A program made the position numbers and the translations under genes. A DNA stretch of 64,000 bases from Palsa-883 sp035696165 (lineage in GTDB: Bacteria > Pseudomonadota > Alphaproteobacteria > Acetobacterales > Acetobacteraceae). The DNA is taken from positions 4,588 to 68,587 of the forward strand of contig DASRQX010000153.1 of the NCBI GenBank assembly GCA_035696165.1. Reading direction: 5' to 3'. Of this stretch, positions 1 through 8,974 are shown piece after piece; within the stretch, counting starts at the first letter, position 1; every line of letters starts with the position of its first letter. Below the pieces are notes generated by a model, which was not told the DNA's origin, made no database searches, and was given only the letters and a program-made list of their open reading frames with translations.

Positions 1-1
1 C

Positions 2-82
2 GTTGCGTTTGGGATGCAGCATGGGGGACGCAGCATGGAGGGGCACGGCATGGGAGAGGAAATGATGGAGCTTGCCGGATGA
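2..82 (+). CDS. C-terminal end of an unidentified upstream gene (partial)
   Basis: A reading frame enters from the left edge and runs 26 codons to a TGA at 80-82. That TGA overlaps the ATG of the next gene (ATGA arrangement), which is how operon neighbours are often joined. The visible tail is rich in Gly, Met and Glu and shows no domain. I do not recognise it, and so short a frame could be open by chance. Confidence 0.3.
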   Translation, partial: VAFGMQHGGRSMEGHGMGEEMMELAG

Positions 83-1074
83 CCCAGCCCCACGTCGCTC
101 TGCGAGTTCCGGTTGGCCGACCGTTGCCCGAAGTCGCTGCGTTCGTCGCCCACTGCGAGGACGCGGGCTTCGACGGGGTGGGCATCCACGACCATCCTTC
201 CAGTGGCCGCGATGCATACCTCGCACTGGCACTCGCGGCCCAGGCGACACACCGCCTGCGGCTGTTCCCGGCCACCTCAAGTCCTGTGGTTCGGCATCCT
301 TTGGTTCTCGCCTCGCTCGCCCACAGCCTGGAGGAAATCGCGCCGGGACGCACATGTCTGACCGTGGCTCCCGGCTTCATCTCGACGCGGAGCATCGGGC
401 AGCCGCGCGCGGGGCTGGGCTTCATGCGTAACGCGATCCGCGATCTCCGCCGCCTGCTTGCCGGGGAGGAAGTCGCGTTTGGTCCGTCGTCGACCCGGCT
501 CAGGAATCGCAGCGAGGCACCGACGCCGGTGTATCTGCTCGCGGCCGGACCTAAGATGATCGAACTCGCGGGCGAACTGGCCGACGGTGCCTTTCTCATG
601 GTCGGCATCCATCCGGCCTCCGTCCGCGCCGCGCGCCATCGCTTGGAGGCGGGAGCCAGGCGGGCCGGCCGCTCCCTGGCCGGCTTCCCGGTGGTGTTCG
701 TGGTCACACTCGGTCTCGGACCCGACGCCGAGGTGGGCGCGCGATGGGTGCGGAGTTGGTTCGCGCCAGGACAGCCGTTCCTGAACTATCCGAGCGCATC
801 GAACCTTCGCTGGCTCCGCGAGTGCGGCTTCGAGCTTGAAGAAACGCACGACCCTGCTTGCATCCAAGAAGACCGCGCACACCAGATCGCGGATGCAATC
901 GGACTGTTCGGCTCGCCGGAGCGCTGCGCAGAGCGGCTGCTGCGCGCGCACGAGGAAGCAGGTATTGAGCAGATATTCTTGTTCCCGGCGCACGACCTTG
1001 CAGGCGGCTACAACATGCCAGAGGCCGAGGTTCATGCGTTTGAACGAATTATCCGCCCGCGGCTCGGAGGATAA
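79..1074 (+). CDS. LLM-class (luciferase-like) flavin-dependent oxidoreductase
   Basis: 331 residues, close to the usual size of the bacterial luciferase-like monooxygenase family, whose members use F420 or FMN and fold as a TIM barrel. The N-terminal third has the family pattern: a GFDGVGIHDH segment, then a long helix of Ala/Leu and a strand LRLFPATSS followed by VRHPLVLASLAHSLEEIAPGR, which matches the classic 'xxRHPxxxAxxxAxLDxLSxGR' stretch. A later GPKMIELAGELADG segment is the second conserved block. The start is the ATG at 79, with a GGAG about eight bases upstream. No signal peptide, so cytoplasmic. The cofactor and substrate cannot be told from sequence alone. It converges on the GMC small-subunit gene across about 200 bases that hold no gene. 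Confidence 0.85.
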   Translation: MTQPHVALRVPVGRPLPEVAAFVAHCEDAGFDGVGIHDHPSSGRDAYLALALAAQATHRLRLFPATSSPVVRHPLVLASLAHSLEEIAPGRTCLTVAPGFISTRSIGQPRAGLGFMRNAIRDLRRLLAGEEVAFGPSSTRLRNRSEAPTPVYLLAAGPKMIELAGELADGAFLMVGIHPASVRAARHRLEAGARRAGRSLAGFPVVFVVTLGLGPDAEVGARWVRSWFAPGQPFLNYPSASNLRWLRECGFELEETHDPACIQEDRAHQIADAIGLFGSPERCAERLLRAHEEAGIEQIFLFPAHDLAGGYNMPEAEVHAFERIIRPRLGG

Positions 1075-1277
1075 CCGCCGGACAGGTCAATCCGGTTCAA
1101 CAGGATGCGTTCGGGCGTGTCACCAACCTGCGTCCGGAACACAAAAAGCGAATCGCCGCACGGCAATACCGCCGCGCGCCGCATGTTGAGGTTGAATAAC
1201 ATCGCCCCCGGTTCGAATCCCCAGAACCCATCCGCCGAGCGGTAGAGCTGTCAAGGCGTCGCTAGGCCGTCCCATCG

Positions 1278-1733
1278 TCACGGCGCATCGCGCCACATCT
1301 TCGGCCGCGTTCGTACCGGATCGAGCAGCGACCAGTCGCCCTGCTCCAACGTGTGCCCCTTTGGGAACGGCGGTCGCGGCTCTAACCCCAGGGACCGTAC
1401 CACCCGGTCATCGCGGTAGTAGCATTGCAGGATCACCCGCGAGAGTGCCGCCAGGGCCGCCCCGCCACGCGCCCGGAACGAGGCGGCCACCGCCTGCCGC
1501 CGCGCCGCGTCAAGTTCCGCGAAAGCGCCGCCGGCGTGTTCGGCAAGCGCACCCAGAGCCGTCCGCACGTCGCCCAGGTCGCGGCCCAGGGACTTCATGA
1601 TGTCGGCGAAGATGATCGCGTCGTCAGCACTCGGCACACCGAATTCCGCGCTCGCCGGAATCATCATCCCGGCAATGCAGTGCAGGTCCCGGGTTTCCGC
1701 CGGGGAAAGGTCCGTCTGGTCGTCGTTCCGCAT
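1278..1733 (-). CDS. Gluconate 2-dehydrogenase subunit 3-like small subunit
   Basis: 151 residues, lying just downstream of the GMC oxidoreductase on the same strand with a 43-base gap. The pattern 'LSPAETRDLHCIAGMMIPASAEFGVPSADD' style opening (Pro-Ala-Ser followed by Gly-Val-Pro-x-Ala-Asp) and the position next to a GMC large subunit identify it as a gluconate 2-dehydrogenase subunit 3-like protein. Family members are small helper subunits of membrane-bound sugar/polyol dehydrogenases and usually carry a Tat signal; this one has none, so it would stay in the cytoplasm. Start ATG at 1733 has GGGGAAG just upstream. The family call rests mainly on context and the short motif. Confidence 0.65.
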   Translation of the reverse strand: MRNDDQTDLSPAETRDLHCIAGMMIPASAEFGVPSADDAIIFADIMKSLGRDLGDVRTALGALAEHAGGAFAELDAARRQAVAASFRARGGAALAALSRVILQCYYRDDRVVRSLGLEPRPPFPKGHTLEQGDWSLLDPVRTRPKMWRDAP

Positions 1734-1743
1734 GTCTTCCCCT

Positions 1744-1797
1744 ATCGAACAAGGTGGCCCAATCGAACAATGTCACTCAATCGAACAAGGTGGCCAA
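1744..1797. repeat. Three 18-base tandem repeats over the GMC stop codon
   Basis: Three exact-period 18-base units begin at 1744, 1762 and 1780, each opening atcgaacaa. Units one and three share atcgaacaaggtggcc; the middle one has diverged. Read on the minus strand they duplicate the last codons of the GMC gene (Ala-Thr-Leu-Phe-Asp and the stop), so the terminus has been copied into the gap before the next gene. Confidence 0.9.
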
Positions 1798-3375
1798 GCG
1801 CCGCTTCATACTGTCGGCGATATAGAGCGCCAGCGCCTGAATGGTAGAGGTCGGGTTCACCCCGCCTGACGTAACCCAGATGCTGCCGTCGACAATGAAC
1901 AGGTTCTTCACATCGTGGCAGCGGCCCCAGGCGTTCACCACGGAACGTTCCGGGTCATTGCCCATCCGGGCAGTGCCGAGCAGATGTCCGGGGCTGTTGA
2001 GGACGGTGCGCGAGGTATACAGGTTGGTGGCACCCGCCGCGGTAAGGATCTCCTGCGACCGCGCGATACCGTGTTCCATCATGCGCCGTGTGTTCTCGCT
2101 GATGACGTAGTCGATTTTCGGCGCCGGGATGCCGTGGCTGTCCTTCAGCACGGGATCAAGCGTGACCCGGTTGTGTTCTTCCGGCAGATCCTCGCAGGCG
2201 ATTCCGATCTGCAGGCGCCGGTAAACCAGTTGACGATAGACACGGTGATGGTCCTCGCCCCAGGGCAGGCGACCGGCTGCCTCGCTGGTGACGGCCTCGC
2301 TGACCACGCCGGCGCCGCGGGCAAACTGCAGCGTGTAGCCGCGGACGAAATCGCGAGACGGGTCTGTCTCGTAGAATTCCTTGCTCCACAGGGTCAGCAT
2401 GGGCGCATGGTCGCCGTCCAGCCACTCATCGATGTAGCCGCGCACCTGTGGCCACGGGTGTAGCATCAGGTTCTTGCCGACCAGACCGCTGGAATTGGCC
2501 AGCCCGTTGGGAAAACGCGACGATGCCGAATTGAGCAACAGGCGCGGCGTGCCGACACCGTTGCAGGCCAGGATAACGACCTCCGCGGGCTGAAACCGCT
2601 CGATCCCGTCGGCATCGTAATAGATCGCCCCCGCGGCCATGCCGTGCTCGCTGGTGGTAACCTCGCGCACCCGGCAGCGCGGACGCAATTCGACACCGGC
2701 TCGGACGGCATGCGGCCAGTAGGTGATATCGGTGCTCGCCTTTGCCCCCTGGGCGCATCCGGGTGTGCAATGGCCGAGATTGATGCACGGCGCCCGCCCG
2801 TCATACTCGGTCGTCGCGATCGCGGCGTCCGATGGCCACCAATGCCAGCCAAGCATGTTCATCGCGTGGGCGTAACGGGCGCCGGTCTTGCCGAGCGGCA
2901 GCGGTGGCATCGGCGGCTGTCTCGGCGGATAGGCCGGATCGCCGGCGAGGCCGGAGACGCCCATCATACGGTCGTTCTCGGCGAAGAACGGCTCCAGCTT
3001 CGCGTAGTCGACCGGCCAGTCATCGGCGACACCGTCCAGCGACTTCACGCGAAAATCCGATGGGTGCATGCGCGGGAAATGCGCCGTGTACATGACGGTG
3101 CCGCCGCCGACCGCGTTGAAGTTGGCGATCTTCATCGGTGAATTGTCGTCGTTGACGGGGTAATCGGTCGGCCGCGCCCGCTGGTTCGGGCTGATGGCGA
3201 AATCACTGTATCGCCGCGCTTCCCAGTCCCGCCCGTGGCTCGGGAAGTCGGTGGATTTCATCCAATCGCCCTGTTCGAGGCAAAGAATGCGCATTTTCGT
3301 CTCGGCGAGACTCCAGGCCACCGCGGCGCCCGAGGCGCCGGAACCGATGATCAATACGTCGACCGTTTCGTTCAT
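1777..3375 (-). CDS. GMC family FAD-dependent oxidoreductase (large subunit)
   Basis: 532 residues. Glucose-methanol-choline oxidoreductases bind FAD and oxidise alcohols or sugars. The dinucleotide fold is at the N-terminus (GSGASG, residues 11-16). An FAD-site stretch NAVGGGTVMYTAHFPRM follows near residue 100. The C-terminal catalytic pair is present: His464 in SPGHLLGTARMG and Asn507 in GGVNPTSTIQALAL. This resembles the large subunit of gluconate/sorbitol dehydrogenases, and a matching small-subunit gene follows. There is no Tat or Sec signal. The start is the ATG at 3375, supported by AGGGAG seven bases upstream; a longer frame to 3399 has less support. It is divergent from the tri-haem cytochrome gene across about 230 bases. 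Confidence 0.9.
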   Translation of the reverse strand: MNETVDVLIIGSGASGAAVAWSLAETKMRILCLEQGDWMKSTDFPSHGRDWEARRYSDFAISPNQRARPTDYPVNDDNSPMKIANFNAVGGGTVMYTAHFPRMHPSDFRVKSLDGVADDWPVDYAKLEPFFAENDRMMGVSGLAGDPAYPPRQPPMPPLPLGKTGARYAHAMNMLGWHWWPSDAAIATTEYDGRAPCINLGHCTPGCAQGAKASTDITYWPHAVRAGVELRPRCRVREVTTSEHGMAAGAIYYDADGIERFQPAEVVILACNGVGTPRLLLNSASSRFPNGLANSSGLVGKNLMLHPWPQVRGYIDEWLDGDHAPMLTLWSKEFYETDPSRDFVRGYTLQFARGAGVVSEAVTSEAAGRLPWGEDHHRVYRQLVYRRLQIGIACEDLPEEHNRVTLDPVLKDSHGIPAPKIDYVISENTRRMMEHGIARSQEILTAAGATNLYTSRTVLNSPGHLLGTARMGNDPERSVVNAWGRCHDVKNLFIVDGSIWVTSGGVNPTSTIQALALYIADSMKRRLATLFD

Positions 3376-3602
3376 CCCGTCGCTCCCTGAGCCGCGCACG
3401 CACGGCGATCCGGACTGTGACCCCGGGTACTGATAGCTTCCCGATACCGCTGAAGTCGATGGGCCGCTTTGAGTTTATCCAAAACTCGATCTCCGTACGA
3501 TTTCCGCCGTGCCGCAACTTGACTTTGACACCAATCGCGGCGCCGCCTGAAATGGCCGCCTGAGATTTTGCGTATAGCGCGGTTCGACTACTATCACGAC
3601 CG

Positions 3603-4919
3603 ATGGCACAGTCCGCGCGCATCCGCCTGCACCGCTACGTCGTAGTCGCCGTGGTGATCCTCGCCGTTGCGGCGGGCGCCGCGGGGGCGATCGCCTGGCG
3701 CCCGAGCATGCCGCCGATCGCGCCGCCGGACCGCGCGTCCTTCGCCGAGACCGAGGTCGCAAGGGGCGCCGCGCTGGCCGCCCTGGGCGACTGCGCCGCA
3801 TGCCACACGGCAGAGAACGGACGTCCCTACACCGGCGGCCGAGGGATCCCGACGCCGTTCGGAATCGTCTACGCGACCAACATCACGCCCGATCCGGCAA
3901 CCGGCATCGGCCACTGGTCGCTCGACGCATTCCGCCGTGCCATGCGGGACGGCATTGACCGTGCCGGCCGGCACCTCTATCCCGTGTTGCCTTACCCACA
4001 CTTCACGCGCGCCACCGATGACGACATCGCCGCGATGTATGCCTTCCTGATGACCCGCGCGCCGGTCCAGCAGAAGGCACCTGCGAATGCCCTGACCTTC
4101 CCGTTCAATTGGCGGCCGCTGCTCGCCGGTTGGAATGTGCTGTTCCTTCGCCCAGGCATGTGGCGGCCTGATCCGTCCAAGGACGCGGAATGGAACCACG
4201 GGGCCTATTTGGTGGAAGCGATCAGCCACTGCGGCGCGTGCCACACGCCGCACAATCTGCTCGGCGCCGAGCAGGGCGGCCAGGCGCTCGCCGGGGGTGA
4301 GGCGGAAGGCTGGTACGCCCCGCCGCTGCAGGCTGGCTCGCCAGCCCCGGTCTCCTGGAACGCCGATGCGCTCGCGACCTATCTGCGCACCGGCTTCGAC
4401 GCCGGCCATGGCGCCGCGGCGGGACCGATGGCGCCGGTAACGCATCAACTCGCGACGGTGCCGGATGCGGATGTGCACACGATCGCGGTATACGTCGCCT
4501 CACTGATGCCATCCGGGCCCACGCCGCAAGCTGGCACGCCGCAAACGGCGGCGACCGGGTTGGCAAATCCGGCTGCGCGTTCGGTCGCCGACCCACAGGC
4601 GCTCGCGATATTCAACGGAGCCTGCGGTGCCTGCCACGGCGCCGACGCGCCGATGACCCGCGCCGGCGCGCCGTCCCTCGCGCTCGGCACGGCGGTAAAT
4701 GCGCCGACCTCACGCGGTGTGGTTGATATGATCCTGCACGGCCTGCCCTGGCGGGAGGGCCACGCCGGACCCTACATGCCGGCGTTCTCCGCCGTGCTGA
4801 CGGACGCGCAGGTGGCCGTTCTCGCCACGTATTTGCGTGCGCGCTACAGCGATCGGCCGCCGTGGCAGGACGTGGAAGCAACGGTGCAGGCAGCGCGGCG
4901 TCAGGGAGGCGGCACATGA
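3603..4919 (+). CDS. Membrane-anchored tri-haem cytochrome c, electron-transfer subunit
   Basis: 438 residues with three class I haem sites: CAACH at 64-68, CGACH at 210-214 and CGACH at 341-345. A hydrophobic segment at residues 12-32 acts as signal anchor. The three-domain layout is that of the cytochrome subunit of acetic-acid-bacterial alcohol, aldehyde and gluconate dehydrogenases, which pass electrons to ubiquinone on the periplasmic face. Its stop overlaps the start of the [2Fe-2S] subunit (ATGA), so it most likely serves the molybdenum enzyme encoded downstream, although cytochromes of this type also partner GMC enzymes like the one encoded divergently. No convincing Shine-Dalgarno sequence precedes the ATG at 3603. 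Confidence 0.9.
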   Translation: MAQSARIRLHRYVVVAVVILAVAAGAAGAIAWRPSMPPIAPPDRASFAETEVARGAALAALGDCAACHTAENGRPYTGGRGIPTPFGIVYATNITPDPATGIGHWSLDAFRRAMRDGIDRAGRHLYPVLPYPHFTRATDDDIAAMYAFLMTRAPVQQKAPANALTFPFNWRPLLAGWNVLFLRPGMWRPDPSKDAEWNHGAYLVEAISHCGACHTPHNLLGAEQGGQALAGGEAEGWYAPPLQAGSPAPVSWNADALATYLRTGFDAGHGAAAGPMAPVTHQLATVPDADVHTIAVYVASLMPSGPTPQAGTPQTAATGLANPAARSVADPQALAIFNGACGACHGADAPMTRAGAPSLALGTAVNAPTSRGVVDMILHGLPWREGHAGPYMPAFSAVLTDAQVAVLATYLRARYSDRPPWQDVEATVQAARRQGGGT

Positions 4920-5404
4920 TCAAGCTGACCGTGAACGGGCAGGAGCACGCGGTCGATGCCGAACCCGATACGCCGCTGTTGTATGTACTGCGCAACGATC
5001 TCGGTCTTAATGGCGCCAAGTTCGGCTGCGGCCTGGGCCAGTGCGGCGCCTGTACGGTGATCGTGGACGGCGCGGCGGTGTTTTCCTGCCTGACGCCCAT
5101 CGCGCTGCTGCCCGGTCGGCAGGTCACGACGATCGAGGGACTTGGTACGGAGGACGCACCCGGACCGGTGCAGCGTGCCTTCATGACCGAACAGGCGGCG
5201 CAGTGCGGCTACTGCATCGCCGGCATGGTGATGCGCGCACAGGCACTACTGGCGCACACGCCCGACCCGTCGGAGCAGGAAATTCGCGATGGGCTTAATC
5301 CCAATCTCTGCCGCTGCGGCACGCATATGCGCATCCTTGCCGCCGTGCGACGCGCCGCGTCGTCGCTGCGCGCGGCGGCGCCCACGAAGGCCGCGGCACA
5401 ATGA
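4916..5404 (+). CDS. (2Fe-2S)-binding subunit of a xanthine dehydrogenase-family enzyme
   Basis: 162 residues, the normal size for the small iron-sulfur subunit. The plant-ferredoxin-type cluster is bound by CGLGQCGAC with a later Cys in VFSCLTP; the second, helical cluster by CGYC and CRC in the C-terminal half. This is the arrangement of IorA, CoxS and aldehyde dehydrogenase small subunits. The start is the ATG at 4916, with GGGAGG seven bases upstream. The ATG overlaps the cytochrome stop, and the TGA overlaps the next start at 5401, so the three subunits are translationally linked. Confidence 0.95.
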   Translation: MIKLTVNGQEHAVDAEPDTPLLYVLRNDLGLNGAKFGCGLGQCGACTVIVDGAAVFSCLTPIALLPGRQVTTIEGLGTEDAPGPVQRAFMTEQAAQCGYCIAGMVMRAQALLAHTPDPSEQEIRDGLNPNLCRCGTHMRILAAVRRAASSLRAAAPTKAAAQ

Positions 5405-7608
5405 CCGCGGTACTCTCCCGCCGAAGCTTGCTCGCCGCCGGGGGCGGCCTGCTGGTATTCGTTGCGATACCGGGCGAACCAGCGCGCGCCGACGATGTCC
5501 CGCTGCCGGGAAGCCTGAAGGGGACACCGCTGCTCGATGCCTGGATCCGCATCGGGCCGGACGGCGTCATCACCGCCTTCACCGGCAAGGCGGAACTGGG
5601 CCAGGGCCTGAAGACGGCGCTGATCCAGGTGATCGCCGAGCAGCTCGACATCGCGCCGGCACGCGTGACGCTGGTAACGGCGGATACGGCGCGCACGCCC
5701 AACGAGGGTTTCACCGCCGGCAGCCACTCCATGCAGGACAGCGGCACCGCGCTGCTCAACGCGGCCGCCCAGGCGCGGCTGCTGCTGGTCGAGACCGTCG
5801 CCACCGACCTTGGCGTCGCGGCCGAGACACTCACCGTCGTGGACGGGGTGGTGCACGCACCAGGCGGCGCGACCCACGACTACGGCTCGCTTGCGGCGAA
5901 GCTGTCGCTGCATGTGCGGGCACAGCCGGGCGGTGGGCTGAAGGACCCTGCCGCTTACCGGGTGATGGGGACTTCGATGCCGCGCACCGACATTCCCGCC
6001 AAGCTGACCGGCGGCGCGGCCTACGTGCAGGACATGCACATGCCGGGCATGCTGCATGCCCGCGCCGTGCGCCAGCCCAGCGCCGGTGCGACTCTGCTGC
6101 GCGTCGACACCGACGCAGTCGCGCGCATGCCGGGCGTGGTGAAGGTGGTACGGGACGGCAGTTATCTCGCAGTCATTGCCGAAGGAGAATGGCAGGCGAT
6201 CAAGGCGATGCGCACTTTGGGGGCATCGGCGGAGTGGCAGGAGACCGCGACGCTGCCGGTGCAGGCCGACGCGCCCGCGCTGATCCGGTCATTGCCGGCA
6301 CGTGACATTCCGGTACTGAGCTGGACCAATCCGGCTGCGCCGGCGGTCAAGCGGATCAGCGCCCGCTATACCCGCCCCTACCAGATGCATGGCGCGATCG
6401 GGCCATCCTGTGCGCTTGCCGTGTCCAGCGATGACGGCGTAACGGTGTGGACGCACACCCAGGGCGTGTTTCCGTTGCGCGCCGCGCTGGCGCAGTTGCT
6501 CGGGTTGCCGGCGGAGAAGGTGCGCTGCGTGCACGTCGAGGGCTCCGGCTGCTACGGCCACAACGGCGCCGACGACGTTGCGGCGGACGCGGCACTGATC
6601 GCGCGTGCCGTGCCCGGCCGGCCGGTCCGCGTGCAATGGATGCGCGAGCAGGAGCACACCAGCGAGCCGTACGGCCCGGCGATGGCGGCCGAGGCGACCG
6701 GCGCGCTCGACGCCGAGGGCCGCATCGTCGACTGGGATTACGGCGTGTGGAGCAACACGCATAACCGGCGCCCGAACGTTGGCGGGCTGTTGCTGCAGAA
6801 TGCCGCGCTGCCGACACCCTTGCCGGTTCCCCCACCCGAGCCGATCCCGATGCCGGAGGGCGGCGGCGAGCGCAACAGCAACCCGATCTATGCGCTGACG
6901 AACGCGCGCGTGGTGTCGCATTTCGTGCCCGAGATGCCGCTGCGGGTGTCCGCGATGCGCGCGCTCGGCGCTTACCTGAATGTATTTGCGATCGAGAGCT
7001 TCATGGATGAGCTTGCGATTGCCGCCGGCGCCGATCCCGTTACGTTTCGGCTGCGGCACCTGACCGATGAGCGTGGTCGCGCTGTTGTGCAGGCGGCTGC
7101 CGACAGCTTCGGCTGGGGCAAGCCGGCAGCGCGCGAACCTGGTCACGGCCGCGGTTTCGCTTTCGCGCGCTACAAGAACCTTGGTGCGTACTGTGCCGTG
7201 GCGCTGAACCTGTCGGTGGAGCACGAGACCGGCCGGATCCGCCTCGGTCGGGTCGTGGCGGCGGTGGACAGCGGGCAGCCGATCAATCCCGACGGCATCC
7301 GCAACCAGATCGAGGGCGCAATGGTGCAGGCAGCTAGCTGGACGCTTTACGAACAGGTGCGTTTCGACCGTCGGCACATCGCCAGCACGGACTGGAGCGG
7401 CTACCCGATCATGCGGTTTCCCGCGGCACCGGAAAGCGTCGAGGTCCATATCCTGCCGCGCCCGGGCCAGCCATTCCTGGGAACCGGAGAGGCAGGGCAG
7501 GGGCCGATTGCGGCGGCGATCGCCAATGCGCTGCATGACGCCGTCGGCGTTCGGCTGCGCGACCTTCCGCTTTCGTCCGAGCGTGTCAAGGCGGCGATCG
7601 GGGTGTGA
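5401..7608 (+). CDS. Molybdopterin-binding large subunit, IorB/aldehyde dehydrogenase type
   Basis: 735 residues. It begins with SRRSLLAAGGG, a plausible twin-arginine signal, fitting a periplasmic Moco enzyme exported with its iron-sulfur partner. The family features are AFTGKAELGQGLKTAL near the N-terminus, PRTDIPAKLTGGAAYVQD at the start of the main domain, and GTGEAGQGP near residue 700, which carries the active-site Glu of this family. With the preceding tri-haem cytochrome and [2Fe-2S] subunit it forms a three-component, quinone-linked dehydrogenase of the isoquinoline 1-oxidoreductase, nicotinate or aldehyde dehydrogenase group. The substrate is not deducible from sequence. Confidence 0.9.
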   Translation: MTAVLSRRSLLAAGGGLLVFVAIPGEPARADDVPLPGSLKGTPLLDAWIRIGPDGVITAFTGKAELGQGLKTALIQVIAEQLDIAPARVTLVTADTARTPNEGFTAGSHSMQDSGTALLNAAAQARLLLVETVATDLGVAAETLTVVDGVVHAPGGATHDYGSLAAKLSLHVRAQPGGGLKDPAAYRVMGTSMPRTDIPAKLTGGAAYVQDMHMPGMLHARAVRQPSAGATLLRVDTDAVARMPGVVKVVRDGSYLAVIAEGEWQAIKAMRTLGASAEWQETATLPVQADAPALIRSLPARDIPVLSWTNPAAPAVKRISARYTRPYQMHGAIGPSCALAVSSDDGVTVWTHTQGVFPLRAALAQLLGLPAEKVRCVHVEGSGCYGHNGADDVAADAALIARAVPGRPVRVQWMREQEHTSEPYGPAMAAEATGALDAEGRIVDWDYGVWSNTHNRRPNVGGLLLQNAALPTPLPVPPPEPIPMPEGGGERNSNPIYALTNARVVSHFVPEMPLRVSAMRALGAYLNVFAIESFMDELAIAAGADPVTFRLRHLTDERGRAVVQAAADSFGWGKPAAREPGHGRGFAFARYKNLGAYCAVALNLSVEHETGRIRLGRVVAAVDSGQPINPDGIRNQIEGAMVQAASWTLYEQVRFDRRHIASTDWSGYPIMRFPAAPESVEVHILPRPGQPFLGTGEAGQGPIAAAIANALHDAVGVRLRDLPLSSERVKAAIGV

Positions 7609-7650
7609 TGCCAAGCGTCCCAATGCTTGACCGTTGGTCGATACGCACCT

Positions 7651-7734
7651 CGTCATGCCGGCGCATGCCGGTATCCATGACTTGTTTTCGTGCAGCAAGT
7701 GAAGTCGTGGATACCGGCCTGCGCCGGCATGACG
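7651..7734. repeat. Interspersed palindromic element, copy 1
   Basis: An 84-base imperfect inverted repeat. The left arm begins cgtcatgccggc and continues to ggtatccatgactt; the right arm is its reverse complement, ending ggcatgacg. It lies between the molybdenum subunit and the M24 gene. Longer copies occur at 26665, 29041 and 45462, and a short one at 35888. The transcript could fold into a long hairpin and might act as an mRNA-stabilising or terminating structure. Confidence 0.9.
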
Positions 7735-7756
7735 AAGTGGACGGAGCGCCATTGGC

Positions 7757-8959
7757 ATGACCCTCTCACCCACCCAGGCATCACGCCCAACGCCCGATGC
7801 ACCGACCCGCGGCTTCTCGCCGCAGGAATTCGCCGAGCGGACCGCACGAGCGCAACACCTGATGCGACAGGCGCGCCTCGATGCGCTGCTGGTCACGGCG
7901 CCGCCGAACTTCCGCTATTTCTCGGGGTTTGATTCCCAGTTCTGGGAAAGCCCGACCCGCCCATGGTTCATCGTCGTGCCGGCGGAGGGCGAGCCGATCG
8001 CGGTCATCCCCGACATCGCGGCGCCTGAACTGGCGCGGACCTGGATCTGCAACATTCATACCTGGCCGGCCCCTCGGCCAAGCGACGATGGGGGTTCGCT
8101 GCTGCGCGGCGTGCTGGACCGCCTGCCGAACCGGCACGGTCGCGTCGGTGCGGAACTGGGCCGCGAGATGTCCCTGCGCATGCCGGTCGTCGAGTTCCTG
8201 GCCCTGCGCGACGCGGTGCACGGCTTCGCATTCGTCGATGGATCGCCATGCCTGTGGCAAATCCGACAGGTGAAGACGCCGGCCGAGATCCGGCACATCC
8301 GCCATATCTGCGAGTTGGCAAGCGACGCCTATTGCGCGCTGCCCGGCCTGGTCAGCCCCGGAATGACCGAGCGCGAGGTCGCCCGCGAACTTCGCATCGA
8401 TCTTGCGCGCCGCGGCGCGGACTCGACGCCGTTTCTGCCGGTCATCTCCGGATCTGGCGGCGTCCCCCAAATCGTCTGCGGACCCAGAGACCGCCGTCTG
8501 ACAGCGGGCGACGTGATGTTTATCGATACCGGATCGACCTATGACGGTTATTTCTGCGATTTCGATCGCGTCTACGCCATCGGCGAGATCAGCGATGCCG
8601 CAAAGCGGGCGCATGAGACGGTTTGGCAGGCCACCGAGGCCGGCATCGCCGCGGCGCGGCCAGGTGCGACAACCGATGATCTTTGGGCAGCGATGCAGGC
8701 CGTCCTAGATGCCGGCGGCGCGCTCGGCAACAATGTTGGCCGGTCCGGCCACGGCCTAGGCATGCAACTCACCGAGCCGCCGTCGAATATGCCAGGTGAC
8801 GGCACGGTTTTGCAGCCGGGCATGATCATGACCATCGAACCGGGGATGGAATATGCGCCCGGCAAGATGATCGTCCACGAAGAGAATGTCGTGATCACCG
8901 AGGACGGTGCCGAACTGCTGACGAAGCGGGCGCCGCGCGAGATGTGGCGGGTTGCCTGA
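7757..8959 (+). CDS. M24-family (Xaa-Pro peptidase/DddP-like) metallohydrolase
   Basis: 400 residues with an N-terminal creatinase-like domain and a C-terminal pita-bread domain. All five metal ligands of the M24 fold can be placed: Asp257 (MFIDTGS), Asp268 (YFCDFDR), His332 (GRSGHGLG), Glu361 (TIEPGM) and Glu376 (VHEEN). Most relatives cleave Xaa-Pro dipeptides, but this fold also includes creatinase and the DMSP lyase DddP, and the TEPPSNMPGDGTVLQPGM stretch reminds me of the DddP-like branch. I cannot separate these from sequence alone. GGAG precedes the ATG at 7757. The gene converges on the epimerase gene with only 15 bases between the stops. Confidence 0.85.
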   Translation: MTLSPTQASRPTPDAPTRGFSPQEFAERTARAQHLMRQARLDALLVTAPPNFRYFSGFDSQFWESPTRPWFIVVPAEGEPIAVIPDIAAPELARTWICNIHTWPAPRPSDDGGSLLRGVLDRLPNRHGRVGAELGREMSLRMPVVEFLALRDAVHGFAFVDGSPCLWQIRQVKTPAEIRHIRHICELASDAYCALPGLVSPGMTEREVARELRIDLARRGADSTPFLPVISGSGGVPQIVCGPRDRRLTAGDVMFIDTGSTYDGYFCDFDRVYAIGEISDAAKRAHETVWQATEAGIAAARPGATTDDLWAAMQAVLDAGGALGNNVGRSGHGLGMQLTEPPSNMPGDGTVLQPGMIMTIEPGMEYAPGKMIVHEENVVITEDGAELLTKRAPREMWRVA

Positions 8960-8974
8960 CGCCAGCGCCGTCGG

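Noticed and set aside
277..1035. Long minus-strand frame opposite the flavin oxidoreductase
   Set aside because: It is an antisense shadow of a well-supported gene with no family resemblance; the same applies to the many other long antisense frames in this GC-rich DNA, for example opposite the giant secreted protein and A2M.
1205..1225. ggttcgaatcccc looks like a tRNA T-loop
   Set aside because: The flanking bases do not pair as a T-stem, and no acceptor, D or anticodon arm is present.
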